Source: Paracoccus sp. M683
Lineage (GTDB): Bacteria; Pseudomonadota; Alphaproteobacteria; Rhodobacterales; Rhodobacteraceae
Length of the DNA stretch: 64,000 nucleotides
Reading direction: 5' to 3'
NCBI RefSeq assembly: GCF_007096355.1
Contig: NZ_VKDF01000001.1
Coordinates: forward strand, 400,871 to 464,870
This document shows positions 55,211 through 64,000 of the stretch, piece by piece (the first letter of the stretch is position 1; each line of letters opens with the position of its first letter). The position numbers and the translations under genes are program-made. The notes under the pieces are model-generated. The model was not told the origin of the DNA and did not search any database. It saw only the letters and a list, made by a program, of their open reading frames with translations.

Positions 55211-56719
55211 ATGGATATTCTGACGCAACTGTGGAACGGCTTTGCGGTCGCCGCCCTGCCGATCAATCTGGCGCTGATCGTCGCCGGTTGCTTTGCCGGC
55301 ACGCTGATCGGGGCGCTGCCGGGTCTTGGGCCGGTCAATGGCGTGGCGATCCTGATCCCGCTGACCTTTGCCTTCGGGCTGGATGCGACATCCTCGATGA
55401 TCCTGCTGTCCGCCGTCTATTACGGCTGCATGTATGGCGGGCGGATTTCCGCGATCCTGCTGAACATTCCGGGGGATGAGCCGGCGATCATGACGACGCT
55501 GGACGGCTATCCCATGGCCAAGAAGGGCCAGGCGGCGGATGCGCTGGCCATATCGGGCGTGGCCTCGTTCATCGGGGCCACACTGGCCACGATCGGGCTG
55601 ACCCTGTTCGCGCCACTGCTGGCCAAGGCCGCCATCTATTTCGGGCCTTCGGATTACTTTGCGCTTTACGTCATGGCCTTTGCCACGATCGGCGGCATCA
55701 GCGGCACCGATCCCCGCAAGACGCTGCTGGCGGCGCTGCTGGGGCTGATGCTGGGCACTGTGGGGCTGGACCCGTCAACCGGGGTGGCGCGCTATACCTT
55801 TGGCAGCTTCAACCTTTATGACGGGTTCGACCCGATTGTCGCGCTGGTCGGCCTGTTCGCGATTTCCGAGATTCTGTTCTTTCTGGAAGAAAAGGCCCAT
55901 GGCGGCGGGCTGGTCCCGCCCGGCCGGGTCTTTCCGCGCCTGACACGGGTGAAAGAGGGCCTGGGTGCATCCCTGCGTGGATCACTGATCGGCTTTATCG
56001 CCGGCATCCTGCCGGGGGCCGGCGCCTCGCTTGGGGCGGTCATGTCCTATAGCTTCGAGAAGCGGATCAGCGACAAGGAAGGCACCTTCGGCACCGGCGA
56101 TCCGCGCGGCGTGGCCGCACCCGAGGCCGGCAACAACGCTGCCAGCGGCGGGGCGCTGATCCCGATGCTGACGCTTGGCGTGCCCGGTTCCGGCACGACG
56201 GCGGTGATGCTGGCCATGCTGATTTCGCTGAACATCCAGCCCGGCCCGCTGTTGTTCGAACGCAGCCCCGATCTGGTCTGGGGGCTGGTCGCGGCGCTGT
56301 ATCTGGCGAATTTCGTGCTGCTGATCCTGAACCTGCCGCTGATCGGCATGTTCACCCGCGTTCTGGGAATGCCCGCATGGGGGCTGATGCCGCTGGTCGT
56401 GGCGATCAGCTATCTTGGTGTCTATGCCATCACCCATGCGGCCTTTGACCTGATGGTGATGGTCGGATTCGGCATTCTGGGCTTCGTGCTGCGCAAGCTG
56501 GACTTTTCGCTTGTGCCGGTGGTGCTGGGCCTGCTGTTGGGCATGGATATGGAAAACAACCTGCGCCGGGCCCTGTCGATTTCCGGCGGCGACTTCATGG
56601 TGCTGGTCCAAAGCCCCATCGCGCTGGTCATCTATGCGCTGACGGCGGCCTTCCTGCTGTTGTCGCTGTGGCTGTCGCGGCGGCAAAACGGGATAGTCCC
56701 GCAGCCGCCGCAACACTGA
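55211..56719 (+). CDS. tctA: Tripartite tricarboxylate transporter large subunit TctA-like
   Basis: The 502-residue, ~12-helix protein has the TctA blocks IGALPGLGPVNGVAILIPLT, YYGCMYGGRISAILLNIPGD, GILPGAGASLGAVMSYSFEK and ASGGALIPMLTLGVPGSGTT. It moves the carboxylate into the cell. ATG at 55211 is preferred over TTG at 55202. Convergent with pgm after 13 bases. Confidence 0.95.
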   Translation: MDILTQLWNGFAVAALPINLALIVAGCFAGTLIGALPGLGPVNGVAILIPLTFAFGLDATSSMILLSAVYYGCMYGGRISAILLNIPGDEPAIMTTLDGYPMAKKGQAADALAISGVASFIGATLATIGLTLFAPLLAKAAIYFGPSDYFALYVMAFATIGGISGTDPRKTLLAALLGLMLGTVGLDPSTGVARYTFGSFNLYDGFDPIVALVGLFAISEILFFLEEKAHGGGLVPPGRVFPRLTRVKEGLGASLRGSLIGFIAGILPGAGASLGAVMSYSFEKRISDKEGTFGTGDPRGVAAPEAGNNAASGGALIPMLTLGVPGSGTTAVMLAMLISLNIQPGPLLFERSPDLVWGLVAALYLANFVLLILNLPLIGMFTRVLGMPAWGLMPLVVAISYLGVYAITHAAFDLMVMVGFGILGFVLRKLDFSLVPVVLGLLLGMDMENNLRRALSISGGDFMVLVQSPIALVIYALTAAFLLLSLWLSRRQNGIVPQPPQH

Positions 56720-56732
56720 CGATCCCGGCGCG

Positions 56733-60492
<3,760 letters not shown>

Positions 60493-60493
<1 letters not shown>

Positions 60494-61920
60494 CACGCAG
60501 CAGCCAGCAGTTTCGTATACAGATCGGCATAGCGGGCGGCGGATTGATCCCACCCGACGGGCTGGCTCATCGCATTGCGCTGCATCTTCGTCCAGCGGTC
60601 AGGCTGGGCGTAAAGGTCACATAACTGTTCCAGCGCACCGGCCAGTGCCTGCGCCGTCACCGGGAAGAACTGGATTCCGGTCGCCACCTCGCGCGCCATG
60701 GTCGCGGGCGTCGACGGAATCACCGTATCGGCCAGCCCCCCGGTCAGCGCCACCAGCGGCAGCGTGCCATAGCGCAGCCCGTAAAGCTGGGTCAGGCCGC
60801 AGGGTTCAAACCGCGAGGGCACCAGGATGGCATCGCCCCCCGCCATCATCCGATGCGACAACCCCTCGTCATAGCCGATGCGGATGCCGACATTCGGCCC
60901 CGCCACACGCTGAAACGCGGCCTCAAGCCCCTTGTCGCCCGACCCCAGCAGCGCCAGCTGCCCGCCCCGGTCCAGCAAGGCCGGCAAAGCTTGCAGCAGC
61001 AGGTCCAGCCCCTTCTGTTCGGACAGGCGCGAGACCACAACACATAGCGGCCCCGTCGCCTCGGCCAGACCAAATTCCTGTTGCAGCGCGGCCTTGTTCG
61101 CCGCCTTGCCGCGGGCCGTCTTGTAGGGCTGGATCTGGTCGTCCGTACCCGGCGACCAGACCGCCTCGTCGATGCCGTTCAGAATGCCCGAGAAGTTGGC
61201 CTTGCGCGCGCGCATCACGCCTTCCAGCCCCATGCCGAACTCGGCCGTCATCAGCTCGGCCGCATAGGTCGGCGATACGGTGGTCAGCCAGTCGGCAAAG
61301 ACCAGACCAGCCTTCAACGCCGAGATCTGGCCCCAATATTCCATCCCGTCCGGGGTGAAATCGACCGGCGCAATGCGCAGCCCCGCCATCTTCCACGCCG
61401 GCGCAAGGCCCTGAAAGGCGATGTTATGGATGGTCAGCACCGTCTGCACCCGCCCCGCCGCAGGCGAGCGGGCGATGTAATAGGGCGCAAGCCCGGCCTG
61501 CCAGTCATGGCAATGCACGATGTCTGGCCGCCAGTCGGGCAGTGCGCCATTGGCCAGTTCCGAGGCAACCCAGCTGAGCGCGGCAAAGCGTTCCGGGTTG
61601 TCGGGCCAGTCGGACCCGGCATCAGACAGGTAAGGCCCACCGCCGCGATCGAAAAGATGCGGCGCAGACAGCACCAGCAGGTCCCGCCCATCAACCCGCG
61701 CGGCCAGCAGGTCAGCCGGCCCGCCGAAACAATCGTCAAAGCGTGCCACGACGGCAGTTTTCTTCAGCGCCTTCAGCACTCTGGGATAGCCCGGCATCAG
61801 GGTCCGCATGGTCACCCCGAAAGGGGCCAGCGCCGCCGGCAAGGCACCGGCGACATCGGCCAGGCCGCCGGTCTTGATGATCGGCGCAACCTCGGAGGCG
61901 ACGGACAGAACCTGCGTCAA
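60493..61920 (-). CDS. glgA: Glycogen synthase GlgA
   Basis: GlgA extends glycogen from ADP-glucose. The 475-residue GT5 protein begins [20 protein letters not shown] with the K-T-G-G-L ADP-glucose motif. It carries [35 protein letters not shown] and [23 protein letters not shown] at 61920 is preferred over ATG at 61935: it overlaps the glgC stop (TTGA), has GGGAGG 7 bases upstream, and gives the usual family start. Confidence 0.95.
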
Positions 61921-63176
61921 TGCGCGGCCTCCCATTTGGCGATCATGTCCTTGGTGATCAGCGTCGTCCCCTTTTCGGTGACCCGGAAGAACTTGGCATC
62001 CTCGGCGTGATCCTCGCCCACGACCATCCCGGCCGGGATATGAACGCCGCGGTCGATCACGCATTTGCGCAACCGGGCTGATCGGTTGACCACCACAAAG
62101 GGCAGCGCGACCGTGTGATCCAGCACCGCATAGGAATTGGTGTGGACCTGCGTGAACAGCAAGGAATTCCTGACCTCGGTTCCCGAGATGATGCAGCCCC
62201 CCGACACCATCGAGGAAATCGCCACGCCGCGCCGGTCCTTTTCATCATGAATGAACTTGGCCGGCGGCACGCTTTCCGAATAGGTCCAGATCGGCCATTC
62301 GGTATCCCACAGATCCAGCGTGGGGGTGAAATTGGTCAGGTCGATATTCGCCTCCCAGAAGGCGTCGATGGTGCCCACATCGCGCCAATAGGCCTCGGCC
62401 CCCTCGGCACGAACGCAGCTGTCCTCGAAGCGGTGGGCGATGGCCTTGCCGTTCTTGACGATGTCGGGGATCAGGTCATTGCCGAAATCATGGCTGGAAT
62501 TGGGATCGGCCGCATCCTTCAGCAGCAGGTCGCGCAGGAAGGCCCAGTTAAAGACATAGATTCCCATCGAAGCCAGCGCCTTGTCGGGATCCTCGGGCGT
62601 GCCCGGCGGATCAGCGGGCTTTTCCAGGAACGAGGTAATGCGATAGTCGCGATCGACCGCCATGACGCCAAAGGCCGTCGCCTCCATCCGGGGGACGGTC
62701 AGGCAGCCGATGGTCACATCCGCCTTGGCCTGCACATGCTGGCGGATCATCAGCTCGTAATCCATCTTGTAGATGTGATCGCCGGCAAGGATGACGATAT
62801 AGTCGATGCCATAGCTGTCGATGATGTCGATGTTCTGGGTCACCGCATCGGCGGTGCCGCGATACCAGTTTTCCTCGCCCATGCGCTGCGATGCGGGCAG
62901 GATGTCCAGAAATTCGTTCCGCTCGGCCCGGAAGAAGTTCCAACCGCGCTGGCAGTGGCGGATCAGGCTGTGCGCCTTGTATTGCGTGGCGACCGCCATC
63001 TTGCGGATGCCCGAGTTCAGCGCATTGGACAGCGCAAAGTCGATGATCCGGGTCTTGCCGCCGAAATAGACGGCCGGCTTGACGCGCCGGTCGGTCAGCT
63101 CCTTCAGCCGCGATCCACGCCCCCCCGCCAGCACGAATGCCATGGAACGTTGTGCCAGTCTTCTGTCGTCGATCAT
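61917..63176 (-). CDS. glgC: Glucose-1-phosphate adenylyltransferase GlgC
   Basis: GlgC makes ADP-glucose, the committed step of glycogen synthesis. The 419-residue protein has the nucleotide-binding [54 protein letters not shown], and a C-terminal left-handed helix domain ([20 protein letters not shown]). Allosteric control by glycolytic intermediates is known for the family. ATG at 63176 has a GAGG site upstream; 38 bases from glgB. Confidence 0.97.
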   Translation of the reverse strand: MIDDRRLAQRSMAFVLAGGRGSRLKELTDRRVKPAVYFGGKTRIIDFALSNALNSGIRKMAVATQYKAHSLIRHCQRGWNFFRAERNEFLDILPASQRMGEENWYRGTADAVTQNIDIIDSYGIDYIVILAGDHIYKMDYELMIRQHVQAKADVTIGCLTVPRMEATAFGVMAVDRDYRITSFLEKPADPPGTPEDPDKALASMGIYVFNWAFLRDLLLKDAADPNSSHDFGNDLIPDIVKNGKAIAHRFEDSCVRAEGAEAYWRDVGTIDAFWEANIDLTNFTPTLDLWDTEWPIWTYSESVPPAKFIHDEKDRRGVAISSMVSGGCIISGTEVRNSLLFTQVHTNSYAVLDHTVALPFVVVNRSARLRKCVIDRGVHIPAGMVVGEDHAEDAKFFRVTEKGTTLITKDMIAKWEAAH

Positions 63177-63214
63177 GGTCCCCTCGCCTCCCCTTGTGAC
63201 CCCTTGACCACGGA

Positions 63215-64000
63215 TCACCCCTTGGGGCGATCCAAACGCAGCACCACCGTCGCCAGCGGTGGTAAACGAATCTCGATGGAATCGGGCAAGCCGTCCCATT
63301 CCTGGGCAGAGCTGTCCAAGCCCCCGGCGTTCACACGGTCGCCGCCGCCATAGCCGCCCGCATCGGTATTGATCACCTCGGACCAATGCCCGGCGGCGGG
63401 AACACCCACCCGGAAATGTCCGCGTTCGACCGGCGTGAAATTGCAGACCACCACGACCGGCGCGTCGCCTTCATCGCCAAGCCGGCTGAAGGCGATGGTC
63501 GATTGCTGCGGATTATTGGCGATCCAGCGAAAGCCCGATGGCTCGCAATCGCGCCGATACAGCGCCGGGGTTTCGCGATACAGGTGGTTCAGATCGCGCA
63601 CCAGCGCCTGCACCCCGCGTTGATGCCCGCCATGCAGCGCATCCCAATCCAGCGACTGATCGTGGTTCCATTCCTGCCATTGGCCGAACTCGCAACCCAT
63701 GAACAACAGCTTTTTGCCGGGATGCCCCCACATGAAACCGTAATAGGCCCGCAGATTGGCAAATTTTTCCCATTCATTGCCGGGCATCTTGGCGATCATG
63801 CTGCCCTTGCCGTGAACCACCTCGTCATGGCTGATCGGCAGGATGAAGTTTTCCGAAAAGGAATAGTCGATCGGAAAGGTCATCAGGTGATGATCATAGG
63901 ACCGATAGATCGGGTCTTTCTCGATATAGCGCAGGGTGTCGTTCATCCACCCCATGTTCCACTTGAAGCCAAAGCCCAGCCCGCCCGAATCGACCGGCGT
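63215..64000 (-). CDS. glgB: 1,4-alpha-glucan branching enzyme GlgB, C-terminal part
   Basis: GlgB adds alpha-1,6 branches to glycogen. The window holds the last 261 codons; the gene runs off the right edge. Visible are [20 protein letters not shown], the catalytic [36 protein letters not shown], and the beta-sandwich C-terminal domain ending [13 protein letters not shown]. It is first of the visible glgBCAX-pgm genes; the start of the operon lies outside. Confidence 0.96.
   Translation of the reverse strand, partial: TPVDSGGLGFGFKWNMGWMNDTLRYIEKDPIYRSYDHHLMTFPIDYSFSENFILPISHDEVVHGKGSMIAKMPGNEWEKFANLRAYYGFMWGHPGKKLLFMGCEFGQWQEWNHDQSLDWDALHGGHQRGVQALVRDLNHLYRETPALYRRDCEPSGFRWIANNPQQSTIAFSRLGDEGDAPVVVVCNFTPVERGHFRVGVPAAGHWSEVINTDAGGYGGGDRVNAGGLDSSAQEWDGLPDSIEIRLPPLATVVLRLDRPKG

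Noticed and set aside
40706..56719. Genomic island inserted at tRNA-Met
   Set aside because: The accessory catabolic genes do begin next to a tRNA, but I see no integrase, no repeat of the tRNA 3' end at the far side and no shift in codon style.

Overview
The window is high-GC DNA with dense, strand-alternating operons. Many stop and start codons overlap as ATGA, GTGA or TGATG. CcrM, a CtrA-like site in front of a short flagellar block, a DUF1127 protein and the overall gene content point to an alphaproteobacterium of the Rhodobacteraceae/Paracoccaceae, perhaps Paracoccus-like; the genus is an inference. I see no rRNA, CRISPR array, insertion sequence, integrase or plasmid gene, and no gene-free gap above 300 bases. 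The one RNA gene is an elongator tRNA-Met.

Layout. 1-7.9 kb: end of a glutathione S-transferase, a DciA-like/DsbA-like/CoA-transferase operon (-), mutY and alkB (+), two SGNH-type proteins (-), and ccrM with its own terminator. 7.9-12 kb: a four-gene minus operon (Fsr-like exporter, sulfotransferase-GT90 fusion, allA, rnhB), divergent from a HutC-type GntR gene. 13-16.6 kb: thioesterase, L,D-transpeptidase plus extensin-like peptidase, Crp/Fnr regulator. 16.7-22.7 kb: fliI (-) divergent from flgBC-fliEQ-flgFGAH-fliL (+). 22.8-28.6 kb: glycosyltransferase, the rmlCBDA dTDP-rhamnose operon, Pit phosphate transporter. 28.9-29.7 kb: an orphan gene. 29.8-35.8 kb: peptide-type ABC importer ending in an esterase. 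35.9-40.8 kb: DUF1127, rsmE, ubiA, OmpA-family protein, small coiled-coil membrane protein, tRNA-Met.

40.9-51 kb is a catabolic/uptake locus. Two fumarylacetoacetase-fold enzymes are divergent from a second peptide-type ABC operon whose substrate-binding protein appears circularly permuted, followed by an alpha/beta hydrolase and an FCD-GntR regulator. 51-56.7 kb holds a class III CoA-transferase, an HMG-CoA-lyase-like enzyme and a VOC protein, divergent from a TctCBA tricarboxylate-type transporter. The simplest reading is uptake and cleavage of a branched dicarboxylate such as 3-hydroxy-3-methylglutarate. 56.7-64 kb is the glycogen operon glgB-glgC-glgA-glgX-pgm, running off the right edge.

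The observations most worth a second look are the permuted binding protein (43243-44868), two perfect tandem hairpins between it and its permease gene, three GANTC sites packed upstream of ccrM, the CtrA-like site upstream of flgB, the sulfotransferase-GT90 fusion, and the putative dicarboxylate locus with its palindromic divergent promoter.
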